Assembly: GCF_040675875.1 (NCBI RefSeq)
Contig: NZ_JBEGII010000001.1
Span: forward strand, 1,426,001-1,490,000
Reading direction: 5' to 3'
DNA length: 64,000 bases
Source: Microbacterium sp. LWO12-1.2
Lineage (GTDB): Bacteria > Actinomycetota > Actinomycetes > Actinomycetales > Microbacteriaceae
In this document: positions 25,913 to 34,148 of the stretch, in pieces
Numbering within the stretch: the stretch's first letter is position 1
How the letters are laid out: every line of letters starts with the position of its first letter
Position numbers and translations under genes: made by a program
The notes under the pieces: model-generated
What the model was told of the DNA's origin: nothing
Database searches by the model: none
What the model saw: only the letters and a program-made list of their open reading frames with translations

Positions 25913-25951
25913 ACGAAGGCCCCGCCACTCCGAAGAGTGCGGGGCCTTCGT
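25913..25951. terminator. Bidirectional terminator before rpmE2
   Basis: ACGAAGGCCCCGCCACTC pairs with GAGTGCGGGGCCTTCGT around CGAA, with one bulged base. It lies between the convergent small membrane protein gene and rpmE2. Confidence 0.85.
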
Positions 25952-25961
25952 GTGACGGACC

Positions 25962-26219
25962 TCAGTTGGAGGAGCCGCCGAAGCCCTTGAAGCGCTGGTT
26001 GAACTTCTCGACGCGACCGGCCGAGTCCATGATGCGCTGCTTTCCCGTGTAGAACGGGTGCGAGGCGGAGGAGATCTCGACGTCGATGACGGGGTACTCC
26101 ACGCCGTCCAGCTCGATGGTCTTGTCGCTCGTGACGGTGGAGCGGGTGAGGAAGGTCTCGCCCGAACCGAGGTCACGGAAAACGATGGCCCGGTACTCGG
26201 GGTGGATGTCAGTCTTCAT
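25962..26219 (-). CDS. rpmE2: 50S ribosomal protein L31 type B
   Basis: An 85-aa ribosomal protein with the L31 pattern [15 protein letters not shown] and [16 protein letters not shown]. The zinc-binding Cys pairs of type A L31 are absent, so this is the zinc-independent type B. AAGGAA stands before the ATG. Type B genes are often under Zur control, but I see no Zur-like palindrome in the 90 bp upstream. Confidence 0.95.
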   Translation of the reverse strand: MKTDIHPEYRAIVFRDLGSGETFLTRSTVTSDKTIELDGVEYPVIDVEISSASHPFYTGKQRIMDSAGRVEKFNQRFKGFGGSSN

Positions 26220-26310
26220 GGGATTCCTTAGTTGCTGCCCTGGATTGTGCCAGGGACGAGGGAAGTCTGCGGTGCAGAGAGCACCAAGGATCGATTCTAA
26301 CAGATCCTCG

Positions 26311-27096
26311 TCAGGATGCCGCGCGAGCGGCGTAGCGGCCGTCCTCGCTGCTGAGCACGATCGGCATGCCGAACGCCTCGGTGAGCGCCTCTGCCGTCAG
26401 AGTCTCCGCGATCGGACCGGCGGCGACCACGCGTCCCTCGCGCAGCAGCATCACGTGCGTGAACCCGACCGGGATCTCCTCCACGTGATGCGTGACCATG
26501 AGCATCGCCGGCGTGCTCGGAGACGAGGCGTATCCGCTGAGCAGTGCGAGCAGTTCCTCTCGCGAACCCAGATCGAGCGAAGCGGTCGGCTCGTCCAACA
26601 GCAGCAGCTCGGGATCGGTCATCACGGCGCGCGCGATCTGCACCCGCTTCTGCTCGCCGTCGCTGAGGGTGCCGAACGTGCGGTCCGCCAGGTGCTCGAG
26701 GCGCCAATCCCCCAGCACGCGCAGCGCGCGGCGCTCGTCGATGTCCTCGTAGCTCTCGTTCCAGCGCCCCAGCACGGAATATGCGGCAGTGAGGACCGTG
26801 TTGAGCACGGTCTCGTCGCGGGGAACACGCTTGGCCATGGCGGACGAGGCAAATCCGATGCGGGGACGCACTTCGAAGACGTCCGTACGACCCAGGGTCT
26901 CCCCCAGTACCGTGACCGTACCGGCGGTCGGGTGCATCAGCGTATCCGCGAGCTGCAGCAGCGTGGTCTTCCCGGCACCGTTCGGTCCGAGGATCACCCA
27001 CCGCTGATCGTCCGAGACCTGCCAGGTCACGTGATCGATGATGTTGCGGCCCTCGCGGCGCACGACGACGTCGGTGAATTCCAGGGCGCTCGACAT
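26311..27096 (-). CDS. ABC transporter ATP-binding protein without permease (YlmA-like)
   Basis: A 261-aa ATPase: Walker [10 protein letters not shown] at 37-45, signature [14 protein letters not shown], Walker [13 protein letters not shown] and switch MVTHHVEE. No membrane partner is encoded nearby, so the transporter, if any, is elsewhere. Family relatives such as YlmA and ModF have no settled role. Start: ATG at 27096; TAGGCT ends 6 nt upstream on this strand and GGAGG lies between, so either a leaderless or a very short-leader message is possible. Confidence 0.87.
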   Translation of the reverse strand: MSSALEFTDVVVRREGRNIIDHVTWQVSDDQRWVILGPNGAGKTTLLQLADTLMHPTAGTVTVLGETLGRTDVFEVRPRIGFASSAMAKRVPRDETVLNTVLTAAYSVLGRWNESYEDIDERRALRVLGDWRLEHLADRTFGTLSDGEQKRVQIARAVMTDPELLLLDEPTASLDLGSREELLALLSGYASSPSTPAMLMVTHHVEEIPVGFTHVMLLREGRVVAAGPIAETLTAEALTEAFGMPIVLSSEDGRYAARAAS

Positions 27097-27113
27097 GCCT
27101 CCAGCCTATCGGC

Positions 27114-28298
27114 TCAGCCGGTGAGCTCTGCGTACAGCGCGCGCGTCGTGTCGGCGATCGCGCCCCAGCTGAAGTCCCGACGCGCACGCTCGCGTCCCGC
27201 CGCGCCGTACTCGCGCGCCCGCGCCGGATCGGAGGTCACCTCGGTGAGCACGGCAGCGAGATCGGCGACGTATCGTTCGGGATCCACGGGCGTTCCCGTG
27301 CCGTCCTGCACCTGCTCGATCGGCACCAGACGACCGGTGACGTGATCGTCGACGACCTCGGGGATACCGCCGGTCGCGGTGCCGACGACTGCCGCTCCGC
27401 ACGCCATGGCCTCGAGGTTCACGATGCCCAGCGGCTCGTACACCGAGGGGCACACGAACGTCGTGGCAGCGGTCAGGATCGCCGACAGCTCATCACGTGG
27501 CAGCATCTTCTCGATCCAGATGACGCCGTCGCGCGTCTGCTGCAGAAGTCGCACACCCTCCTGCACTTCGGCCATGATCTCCGGAGTGTCAGGAGCACCG
27601 GCGCAGAGGACGAGCTGGACCTCGGGCGGGAGGAGCCGCGCGGCCTGGAGCAGGTAGGGCAGCCCCTTCTGCCGGGTGATGCGGCCAACGAAGACGACGG
27701 ACGGACGCTGCGGATCCATGCCGACGGACTGCAGGAAGGCCTCGTCGTGCACCGGACGCCAGCGTTCGACGTCGATGCCATTGTGGATCACGCGGACCTT
27801 GGCCGGGTCGACTTGCGGATAGCTGCGCAGGATGTCGGCGCGCATGCCCGCACTGACCGCGATCACGGCAGCCGCGTTCTCATACGCGAGCTTCTCGATG
27901 CCGCTCGAGACCGCGTACCCGCCGCCGAGCTGCTCGGCCTTCCACGGTCGCAGGGGCTCCAGACTGTGCGCGGTGAGCACGTGCGGGATGCCGTGCAGCT
28001 GCGAAGCGAGGTGCCCGGCGAAGTTCGCGTACCAGGTGTGGCTGTGCACGATGTCCGCATCCGAGATCGCCGAGACGATCTCCAGATCTGTACCCAGGGT
28101 CTGCAGCGCGGCGTTCGCGGAGGCGAGTTCGGCAGGTGCCCGATACGCGAAGGTGCCCACCTCGTCGCGGGGGGCCCCGAAGGCGCGGACACGCACGTCG
28201 ATGCTCTCGCGCAGCGCCGTGACCAGCTCCGCGACGTGCACTCCGGCACCACCGTAGATCTCCGGCGGATACTCCTTCGTGATCATTTCAACTCGCAT
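27114..28298 (-). CDS. glgA: GT4 glycogen/maltose-1-phosphate synthase (GlgA/GlgM type)
   Basis: A 394-aa cytosolic glycosyltransferase that uses ADP-glucose. The N-terminal loop PPEIYGGAGVHVAELV and the C-terminal EPLGIVNLEAMACGAAVV mark the GT4 family, as opposed to the GT5 glycogen synthase. The Mycobacterium tuberculosis homologue (Rv1212c, GlgM) makes maltose-1-phosphate and lies divergent to glgC as here, so the GlgM reaction is likely. Start: ATG at 28298 is 6 nt after the minus-strand -10 TAGCGT, without a Shine-Dalgarno, hence probably leaderless. Confidence 0.92.
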   Translation of the reverse strand: MRVEMITKEYPPEIYGGAGVHVAELVTALRESIDVRVRAFGAPRDEVGTFAYRAPAELASANAALQTLGTDLEIVSAISDADIVHSHTWYANFAGHLASQLHGIPHVLTAHSLEPLRPWKAEQLGGGYAVSSGIEKLAYENAAAVIAVSAGMRADILRSYPQVDPAKVRVIHNGIDVERWRPVHDEAFLQSVGMDPQRPSVVFVGRITRQKGLPYLLQAARLLPPEVQLVLCAGAPDTPEIMAEVQEGVRLLQQTRDGVIWIEKMLPRDELSAILTAATTFVCPSVYEPLGIVNLEAMACGAAVVGTATGGIPEVVDDHVTGRLVPIEQVQDGTGTPVDPERYVADLAAVLTEVTSDPARAREYGAAGRERARRDFSWGAIADTTRALYAELTG

Positions 28299-28304
28299 GT
28301 CTGA

Positions 28305-28338
28305 ACGCTAGTACAGCGAGCCGGATCGCATCTATGGT
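28305..28338. promoter_or_regulatory. Divergent leaderless promoters of glgA and glgC
   Basis: The whole intergenic space is 46 bp. Minus-strand TAGCGT (28310-28305) serves glgA and plus-strand TATGGT (28333-28338) serves glgC; each ends 6 nt from its start codon. The -35 region of each promoter must overlap the other promoter. Confidence 0.55.
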
Positions 28339-28344
28339 GGAGCC

Positions 28345-29586
28345 ATGTCCGCTCCAAAGAAGGTCTTCGGGATCATCCTCGCCGGCGGCGAGGGCAAGCG
28401 CCTCATGCCGCTCACGGCCGACCGCGCCAAACCTGCAGTGCCGTTCGGCGGACAGTACCGATTGATCGATTTCGCCATCTCGAACCTCATCAACTCCGGC
28501 CTCCGCCAGGTCGTCGTGCTGACGCAGTACAAGTCGCACAGCCTCGACCGTCACATCTCGCAGACCTGGCGCATGTCCGCCCTGCTCGACTCCTACGTGA
28601 CGTCGGTGCCGGCTCAGCAGCGCCTCGGAAAGCGCTGGTTCTCCGGATCCGCCGACGCGATCCTGCAGAGCATGAACCTGATCAACGACGAGAAGCCCGA
28701 CATCGTCGTGGTCATCGGCGCCGATCACGTCTACCGCATGGACTTCCGCCAGATGCTCGAGGCACACATCGAATCCGGCGCGAAGGCCACTGTGGCCGGA
28801 ATCCGCCAGCCGCTCGCGCTCGCCTCGCAGTTCGGCGTGATCGATGCCGACCCCAGCACCGGCCTGATCAAGCAGTTCCTCGAGAAGCCGACGGATGCCG
28901 CCGGGCTCGAGGACTCCCCGCACGAGGTTCTCGCCTCGATGGGTAACTACATCTTCGACGCGGATGCGCTGATCGCCGCGGTCGAGGCAGATGGCGAGTC
29001 CCCCACGTCGGGTCACGACATGGGTGGCGACATCGTCCCCTACTTCGTCGACCGCGGCGAGGCCGGCTATTACGACATGAAGCAGAACGAGGTCCCGGGG
29101 TCGTCCCCGCGCGACCGTTCCTACTGGCGCGACGTGGGGACGATCGATTCGTTCTACGACGCCCACCGCGACCTGATCTCGACGTTGCCGATCTTCAACC
29201 TCTACAACATGGAGTGGCCCATCCACTCGCAGGCGGTCAACTCGCCGCCCGCGAAGTTCGTGCGCGACTCGGTCGGCCGGATCGGCAACGCGATCGATTC
29301 GATCGTGTCCCTCGGCTCGGTCCTCTCCGGCACGCATCTGGAGCGCAGTGTCGTCGGCCCCTGGACCCTCGCGGGCGGCGGCTCGACGATCACCGAATCC
29401 GTGGTCTTCGATCACGTGCAGGTGGGCGCCGGGTCGCGAGTGCATCGTGCGATCCTCGACAAGAATGTCGTACTGGCCGACGGGGCGACCGTCGGTGTCG
29501 ACCGTGAACGCGATCTGGCTCGGGGTTTCACGGTGACGGAGTCCGGGATCACGGTCGTCGGCAAGGGCGTCTTCATCGAGCGCTGA
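28345..29586 (+). CDS. glgC: Glucose-1-phosphate adenylyltransferase
   Basis: A 413-aa cytosolic enzyme that makes ADP-glucose from glucose-1-phosphate and ATP. The nucleotidyl motif is [19 protein letters not shown] (residues 12-30); the substrate motif FLEKP and the left-handed beta-helix C-terminus with [10 protein letters not shown] are intact. It supplies the neighbouring GT4 synthase. Start: ATG at 28345; TATGGT ends 6 nt upstream and GGAG lies in the spacer. Confidence 0.95.
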   Translation: MSAPKKVFGIILAGGEGKRLMPLTADRAKPAVPFGGQYRLIDFAISNLINSGLRQVVVLTQYKSHSLDRHISQTWRMSALLDSYVTSVPAQQRLGKRWFSGSADAILQSMNLINDEKPDIVVVIGADHVYRMDFRQMLEAHIESGAKATVAGIRQPLALASQFGVIDADPSTGLIKQFLEKPTDAAGLEDSPHEVLASMGNYIFDADALIAAVEADGESPTSGHDMGGDIVPYFVDRGEAGYYDMKQNEVPGSSPRDRSYWRDVGTIDSFYDAHRDLISTLPIFNLYNMEWPIHSQAVNSPPAKFVRDSVGRIGNAIDSIVSLGSVLSGTHLERSVVGPWTLAGGGSTITESVVFDHVQVGAGSRVHRAILDKNVVLADGATVGVDRERDLARGFTVTESGITVVGKGVFIER

Positions 29587-29650
29587 GGAATCGAGCACTG
29601 ACGCGTCTCGCGGTCGATCGAGGGCCTGCACGGTCGCTAGGCTCGTTCGC

Positions 29651-30286
29651 GTGACTGCTGCGCGCTTCCTCGTCGTCCTCGATGCCGATTCCACCCTCAT
29701 CCGCAACGAGGTGATCGAGTTGCTCGCCGACGAGGCGGGACGGCGTGACGAAGTGCAGGCCGCAACGGAGGCCGCGATGCGCGGAGAAGTCGACTTCTCG
29801 GAGAGCCTGCGCTCCCGGGTCGCGGCGCTGCACGGCGTGCCGGTCGACGCGTTCTCGCGGGTGCTCGCCCGGATCGAGCCTACCCCCGGCGTCCGAGAGC
29901 TCACTGCCGCCGTGCACGAGCGCGGCGGCGTCGTGGGCGTGGTGTCCGGCGGCTTCCACGAGATCCTCGATTCCGTGGCACCGGACCTCGGTGTCGACCG
30001 GTGGCGGGCGAACCGCCTCCGGGTGACGGACGGCGCACTGAGCGGCGAGGTCGACGGACCGATCGTCGATGGAGCGGCCAAGGCGGCATCGCTGCAGGAA
30101 TGGGCGGCAGAATTGGGCGTCGCCCCACACGCCACGATCGCGATCGGCGACGGAGCGAACGACCTCGCCATGATGGCCGTCGCAGGTCTGGGACTGGCGT
30201 TCAACGCGAAGCCCGCCGTGCGCGCGGCTGCGAGCCTCGTGATCGGTCCGCAGGACCTCGCCCAGGTCATCCCGCTGCTCCCCTAG
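29651..30286 (+). CDS. serB: Phosphoserine phosphatase
   Basis: A 211-aa HAD-family phosphatase for the last step of serine synthesis. Nucleophile Asp11 and acid Asp13 in LDADSTLI, motif II VVSGGF, Lys80-region and metal-binding motif IGDGANDLAM are present. It lacks the ACT domain found in longer mycobacterial SerB2. Start: GTG at 29651, 7 nt after TAGGCT (29638-29643) and with no Shine-Dalgarno. Confidence 0.92.
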   Translation: MTAARFLVVLDADSTLIRNEVIELLADEAGRRDEVQAATEAAMRGEVDFSESLRSRVAALHGVPVDAFSRVLARIEPTPGVRELTAAVHERGGVVGVVSGGFHEILDSVAPDLGVDRWRANRLRVTDGALSGEVDGPIVDGAAKAASLQEWAAELGVAPHATIAIGDGANDLAMMAVAGLGLAFNAKPAVRAAASLVIGPQDLAQVIPLLP

Positions 30287-30317
30287 CAGTATCGGACAGG
30301 ACTCGCCCTGTCCGGAG

Positions 30318-30348
30318 TTGACTCTCACATGGTGTCAGGCGCGAGCAT
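30318..30348 (+). promoter_or_regulatory. MerR-type promoter with 19-bp spacer
   Basis: TTGACT (30318-30323) and GAGCAT (30343-30348) are 19 bp apart, the overlong spacing that MerR regulators correct by bending DNA. A partial dyad TGAC...GTCA (30319-30337) fills the spacer. The -10 ends 6 nt before the regulator start, so it is likely autoregulated. Confidence 0.5.
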
Positions 30349-30354
30349 GGGTGC

Positions 30355-31182
30355 ATGGCCGAGACCACGAACCTCATGACGATCGGTCGATTCAGTTCTC
30401 TGAGTCGACTGTCGGTGCGGATGCTGCGCCACTACGACACGCACGGCGTGTTGGTGCCCGCCGACATCGATGCCTCCAGCGGGTACCGGAGATACTCCGC
30501 GCGCCAGTTGGTCGATGCGATCGACATCCGGAACCTCCGCGATGTCGGGTTCGGCGTCTCCGCCATCGGCGCGCTCCTCGCCGCCCGTGGCACCCCGGCC
30601 TGGCCTCATGCGCTGCGGTTGCAGCGCGAGAGCCTGGTCGAAGAGCAACGCGCGGCCCAGGGACGGGTAACCCTCATCAATCGACTACTCGACTCAGGAG
30701 ACAAACCCATGTCCATCACCATCAGCCGCACGACCATCCCCGCCATGACCGTCGTCGCCCTTCGCGGAACCGTCCCGACCTACTCGGATGAGCGTCTGCT
30801 GTGGGACCGGATGCTGCCGATGCTCGAGGCCAGCGCGCTCACCCCCGCCCAGACCTGCGGTGTGATCGAGCACGACGACCAGTTCACCGACCGTGACGTG
30901 GATCTCTCGATCTTCTTCCCGGTGGCTCCGGGAACCCGTGTCGATTCGCCGCTCGAGGTCCATGAGTTCCCCGAACGCGACTGCCTCGTCGCTCGCGTGG
31001 AGGGATCCTACGATCAGATCACTGAAGCGCACGATCTGATCAGCGCCCGTATCGTCGCGGAGGGAGTGTCCGCTGGCAGCGACGGGACTCTCGCAGGCAA
31101 AGCCTTCAACCGGTACCTCGTCACTCCCTCGGATGCCGACGAGGACGGCCTCGTGACCGAGGTCTGCGTCCCCGTCGCCTGA
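30355..31182 (+). CDS. MerR-family regulator with GyrI-like effector domain
   Basis: A 275-aa regulator. Residues 8-76 hold the MerR winged helix (MTIGRFSSLSRLSVRMLRHY, then SSGYRRYSARQ). Coiled dimer helix near 85-112. Residues about 118-275 are a GyrI-like/bacterial effector-binding domain, as in BmrR, which binds aromatic or cationic drugs. No transporter gene is adjacent, so the regulated gene may be distant or only itself. Start: ATG at 30355; ATG at 30376 is an alternative but would cut the first helix. Confidence 0.9.
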   Translation: MAETTNLMTIGRFSSLSRLSVRMLRHYDTHGVLVPADIDASSGYRRYSARQLVDAIDIRNLRDVGFGVSAIGALLAARGTPAWPHALRLQRESLVEEQRAAQGRVTLINRLLDSGDKPMSITISRTTIPAMTVVALRGTVPTYSDERLLWDRMLPMLEASALTPAQTCGVIEHDDQFTDRDVDLSIFFPVAPGTRVDSPLEVHEFPERDCLVARVEGSYDQITEAHDLISARIVAEGVSAGSDGTLAGKAFNRYLVTPSDADEDGLVTEVCVPVA

Positions 31183-31213
31183 CCGTGCGTCCACACGTAG
31201 CGGGATGACACGC

Positions 31214-31246
31214 AGGGCCGACCGTCGTGACACGGTCGGCCCTTTC
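31214..31246. terminator. Terminator after the MerR gene
   Basis: AGGGCCGACCGT and ACGGTCGGCCCT form a perfect 12-bp stem with a CGTGAC loop, followed by TTT. Confidence 0.8.
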
Positions 31247-31300
31247 CGGCGCTCGTCGAACGCGGTCGCGAATGTCGGAGGGCGGCGCTAGCGTCGATTC

Positions 31301-31996
31301 ATGGACATCATCCTGATCCCCGGACTCTGGCTCGACGCATCCAGTTGGGACGACGTGACCCCTGGGCTCGAAGCGGCGGGGCATCACGTGCATCCGCTGA
31401 CGATGCCGGGAGTCGGCGCCGCTGCATCCGACTCCGCCGAGATCGGCATCGCCGAATGGGTCGACGCCGTGGTTCAGGTCGTCGATGCCCTGCCTGATCG
31501 GTGCGTCGTCGTCGGGCACAGCGGCGGAGGGAATGTGGCCTGGGGCGTCGTGGATGCGCGCCCCGATCGCGTCTCACGTGTGATCTTCGTCGACACGGTG
31601 CCTCCGCCTTCCGGGTCCGGCATCAGCGAGTTCCCGGTGCACGACGGCGTCATCCCGTTCCCGGGCTGGGATCATTTCCCCGACGAAGACGTGCATGATC
31701 TCGACGAGAAGACCAGAGAACGCACGCTGCCTCTGACCTCGAGCGTGCCCGCGCGCGTGCCGACCGATGAGATCGCTCTCGAGAACCGCGCTCGCTACGA
31801 CGTTCCCGTGACACTGCTGATGGGCGGACTGGACCAGCAGGGATTCGAGGCCGAGATCGATCAGTGGGGACCGTACGCCGAAGAGTTCCACGCCATCGCC
31901 GACGCCGAGGTCGTGCGCATCGGCTCCGCGCACTGGCCGCAGTTCTCCGTCCCCGCGCGCCTGACCGAGCTTCTCAACGCTGCTGTCGCGCGCTGA
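31301..31996 (+). CDS. Alpha/beta hydrolase
   Basis: A 231-aa cytosolic hydrolase. It begins MDIILIPGLWLDASSWDD, with an oxyanion loop, has the nucleophile Ser74 in GHSGGG, and a C-terminal His in GSAHWPQFS. The fold resembles small esterases and RsbQ-like proteins; the substrate is unknown. Start: ATG at 31301 with TAGCGT (31289-31294) ending 6 nt upstream and no Shine-Dalgarno, so leaderless. It is convergent with fabG. Confidence 0.86.
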   Translation: MDIILIPGLWLDASSWDDVTPGLEAAGHHVHPLTMPGVGAAASDSAEIGIAEWVDAVVQVVDALPDRCVVVGHSGGGNVAWGVVDARPDRVSRVIFVDTVPPPSGSGISEFPVHDGVIPFPGWDHFPDEDVHDLDEKTRERTLPLTSSVPARVPTDEIALENRARYDVPVTLLMGGLDQQGFEAEIDQWGPYAEEFHAIADAEVVRIGSAHWPQFSVPARLTELLNAAVAR

Positions 31997-32020
31997 CAAG
32001 AGGCAACCCGTGATGCGGGC

Positions 32021-32731
32021 TCAGTGGCCCATCCCGAGACCGCCGTCGACGGGGATGACCGCACCCGAGATGTAGCCGGCGTCGTCGCCGGCCAGCCAGG
32101 TCACGACACCCGCGACCTCGTCCGGAGTGGCGAAGCGTCCGGCCGGGATGTTCGCCTTGTACTGCTTCTGCGTCTCCTCCGGGAGCTCCGCCGTCATGTC
32201 GGTCTCGATGAAGCCGGGAGCCACCACGTTGGCGGTGATCCCGCGGCTGCCCAGCTCGCGCGTGAGCGACCGGGCGAAACCGACCAGAGCGCTCTTGGAG
32301 GCCGAGTAGTTGACCTGGCCGGCGGAGCCGTAGAGTCCGACGACGCTCGAGATGAGGATGACGCGACCGAAGCGTGCGCGCAGCATGCCCTTCGATGCGC
32401 GCTTGACCACGCGGAACGTGCCGCCGAGGTTGGTCGCGACCACGCTGTCGAAGTCATCCTCGGTCATCCGGAGGAGGAGCGTGTCCTTGGTGATGCCGGC
32501 GTTCGCCACCACGATCTCGACCGGCCCGAGCTGCTGCTCCACCTCCGTGAACGCGGCATCGAGCGCGGCCGCGTCGGTGACATCAGCGCGCACCGTCAGA
32601 GTGCCCTCCGGCCCTTCACCGCTGCGGGCAGTGACGGCGACACGATACCCGTCCCGCACGAAACGCTCGGCGATCGCACGGCCGATGCCGCGGTTGCCTC
32701 CGGTGACGAGGACGACGCGCTGAGCACTCAT
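32021..32731 (-). CDS. fabG: 3-oxoacyl-ACP reductase, SDR family
   Basis: A 236-aa SDR that reduces 3-oxoacyl-ACP with NADPH, the second step of fatty acid elongation. TGGNRGIG (10-17), NAGI (77-80), Asn101, Ser129, Tyr142 and Lys146 (NYSASKSA) are all present. The close match to FabG of actinobacteria (TVRADVTD, KDTLLLRMTEDDFD) supports the name. It is away from the fabD cluster, which is usual. AGGAGTG lies before the ATG; the longer open frame to 32920 crosses a plus-strand promoter region. Confidence 0.9.
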   Translation of the reverse strand: MSAQRVVLVTGGNRGIGRAIAERFVRDGYRVAVTARSGEGPEGTLTVRADVTDAAALDAAFTEVEQQLGPVEIVVANAGITKDTLLLRMTEDDFDSVVATNLGGTFRVVKRASKGMLRARFGRVILISSVVGLYGSAGQVNYSASKSALVGFARSLTRELGSRGITANVVAPGFIETDMTAELPEETQKQYKANIPAGRFATPDEVAGVVTWLAGDDAGYISGAVIPVDGGLGMGH

Positions 32732-32873
32732 GGGTAACACTCCTGATCTGGCTTGCGGTGCGGCTGAAGAGCCGACCTCGATCCTATCGATCATGCCCGC
32801 ACTCGTTGCTCTGATGGACGTTTGACAGATACCGGCCGTGCTGAAACGCTGAACGGGACGAAAGGGCACCACC

Positions 32874-33554
32874 ATGAGCGACGACAGCACTCCCTCCTCC
32901 GCAGGCGAGCAGCCGCTCACGCCGCCGCCCGCACCCCCGGCTCCTCCCGCTGCGTATCCGGCCGCACCACCCGCGTACCCGGCGGCTCCGACCTACCCGG
33001 CCGCGGCTCCGGCGTACCCGACCACCGCGCCGCCGGCACCGCCCGCGCCCACACAGGCATACCCAGGTGCCGCCCCTGCGTACGGCCAGGCGCCCGTCGC
33101 ACCGACGTACAACGCCCCGGCACAGCCCACGCACGACGCCCCGGCGCAGCCAGGGTATGCGACCGGATACCCTGCGGCCCCGCAGCAGCAGGTCTACGGA
33201 GCGCCCGCCGCGCAGCCCGCACCGTATCCGGTGTACGGGGCACCGGCATATCCTCTCGCCGCGCCGCGCCCCACGAGCGGGCTCGCGATCACCTCACTCA
33301 TCTGTGCGATCGCCAGCGTGGTCTTCAGCTGGCTCCTGCTGCCGATCCTCGCCGCCATCGTCGCTGTCATCACGGGGCATATGGCGCTGAAGCAGACCCG
33401 GAACAATCCGGCGATCGGTGGGCGCGGGGTCGCCTTCGCCGGCCTCATCATCGGCTACGTCATGCTCGGGTTCCTGGCTCTGGGGCTCATCATGATGATC
33501 ATCAGCTTCGTGGCCTTCGGGGCCTTCACACTGCCCTTCCTCTTCAACGCCTGA
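32874..33554 (+). CDS. DUF4190 membrane protein with Pro/Ala/Tyr-rich repeats
   Basis: A 226-aa protein. The first 135 residues are a disordered tract built from variants of Y-P-A-A-P and A-P-A-Y. Two hydrophobic segments (about 142-172 and 188-218) flank the conserved stretch AVITGHMALKQTRNNPAIGGRGVA, which is the DUF4190 signature. It is probably a small envelope or division-associated membrane protein, with the Pro-rich tail in the cytoplasm; function unknown. AAAGGG precedes the ATG. Confidence 0.88.
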   Translation: MSDDSTPSSAGEQPLTPPPAPPAPPAAYPAAPPAYPAAPTYPAAAPAYPTTAPPAPPAPTQAYPGAAPAYGQAPVAPTYNAPAQPTHDAPAQPGYATGYPAAPQQQVYGAPAAQPAPYPVYGAPAYPLAAPRPTSGLAITSLICAIASVVFSWLLLPILAAIVAVITGHMALKQTRNNPAIGGRGVAFAGLIIGYVMLGFLALGLIMMIISFVAFGAFTLPFLFNA

Positions 33555-33606
33555 ACATCCTCATCGGCACGCCGCGAGGCCTGCACCGGCGTAGGCTGGA
33601 GGCATC

Positions 33607-33957
33607 GTGAAGAGCAAGCGCGCCGTACCCGCCGTCACCTCCCTGCCGCAGTCGCCGCAGGCCGAGGGCGACCACCGCGTGCGCCGCTACGCCCTCACGA
33701 TGACGGTCCGCATCGTCTGCTTCGGGCTGATGGTGTTCGTCCAGCCCTACGGCTGGTACACCTGGGTCTTCGCGATCGCCGCCGCTGTGCTCCCGTACAT
33801 CGCCGTGGTGTTCGCGAACGCCGGCAGCGACAGCACTGAGACCACGGCGGAGTCCCCCGTTCTGGAGGTCGAGGCGCCGCGCCCGTATGTCACGCCGCTC
33901 GATGAGGCAGGTCCCGCGGTGTTCCGCATCGACGAAAGCCGGCGGGACGAGTCGTGA
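33607..33957 (+). CDS. DUF3099 membrane protein
   Basis: A 116-aa protein with two hydrophobic segments (RIVCFGLMVFVQPYGW and WVFAIAAAVLPYIAVVFAN), preceded by HRVRRYALTMTVR, the DUF3099 pattern. Function unknown. Start: GTG at 33607 with GGAGG upstream; TAGGCT (33592-33597) is the -10, giving a leader of only a few bases. Its stop overlaps the next start (GTGA), opening a three-gene operon that ends with SURF1. Confidence 0.85.
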   Translation: MKSKRAVPAVTSLPQSPQAEGDHRVRRYALTMTVRIVCFGLMVFVQPYGWYTWVFAIAAAVLPYIAVVFANAGSDSTETTAESPVLEVEAPRPYVTPLDEAGPAVFRIDESRRDES

Positions 33958-34148
33958 CCGAGTTCGAATGCTCGCGTGCCGGTTGCCGGAACGCGGCGAC
34001 GCACCACGTCGTGTGGCGCAATCCCCGCATCCATCCTGTCGACCGTGAGAAGATCTGGCTCGCGTGCGATGAGCATGTCACTTTCCTGCATGACTACCTC
34101 GCCGCACGAGACTTCCCCGTCACCGTACGAGAAGGCGTTCCTGCATGA
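33954..34148 (+). CDS. Small Cys/His protein in the SURF1 operon
   Basis: A 64-aa cytosolic protein with Cys6, Cys11, Cys38 and His41 (FECSRAGC and LACDEH), a likely zinc site. No named family comes to mind. It overlaps its neighbours on both sides (GTGA at the start, ATGA at the stop), so it is certainly translated with them. Its place between a DUF3099 protein and SURF1 hints at a role tied to respiratory membrane assembly, which is only inference. Confidence 0.8.
   Translation: MTEFECSRAGCRNAATHHVVWRNPRIHPVDREKIWLACDEHVTFLHDYLAARDFPVTVREGVPA

Noticed and set aside
26220-26310. Zur box expected for a type B L31 gene.
   Set aside because: No AT-rich palindrome of the Zur kind is visible.
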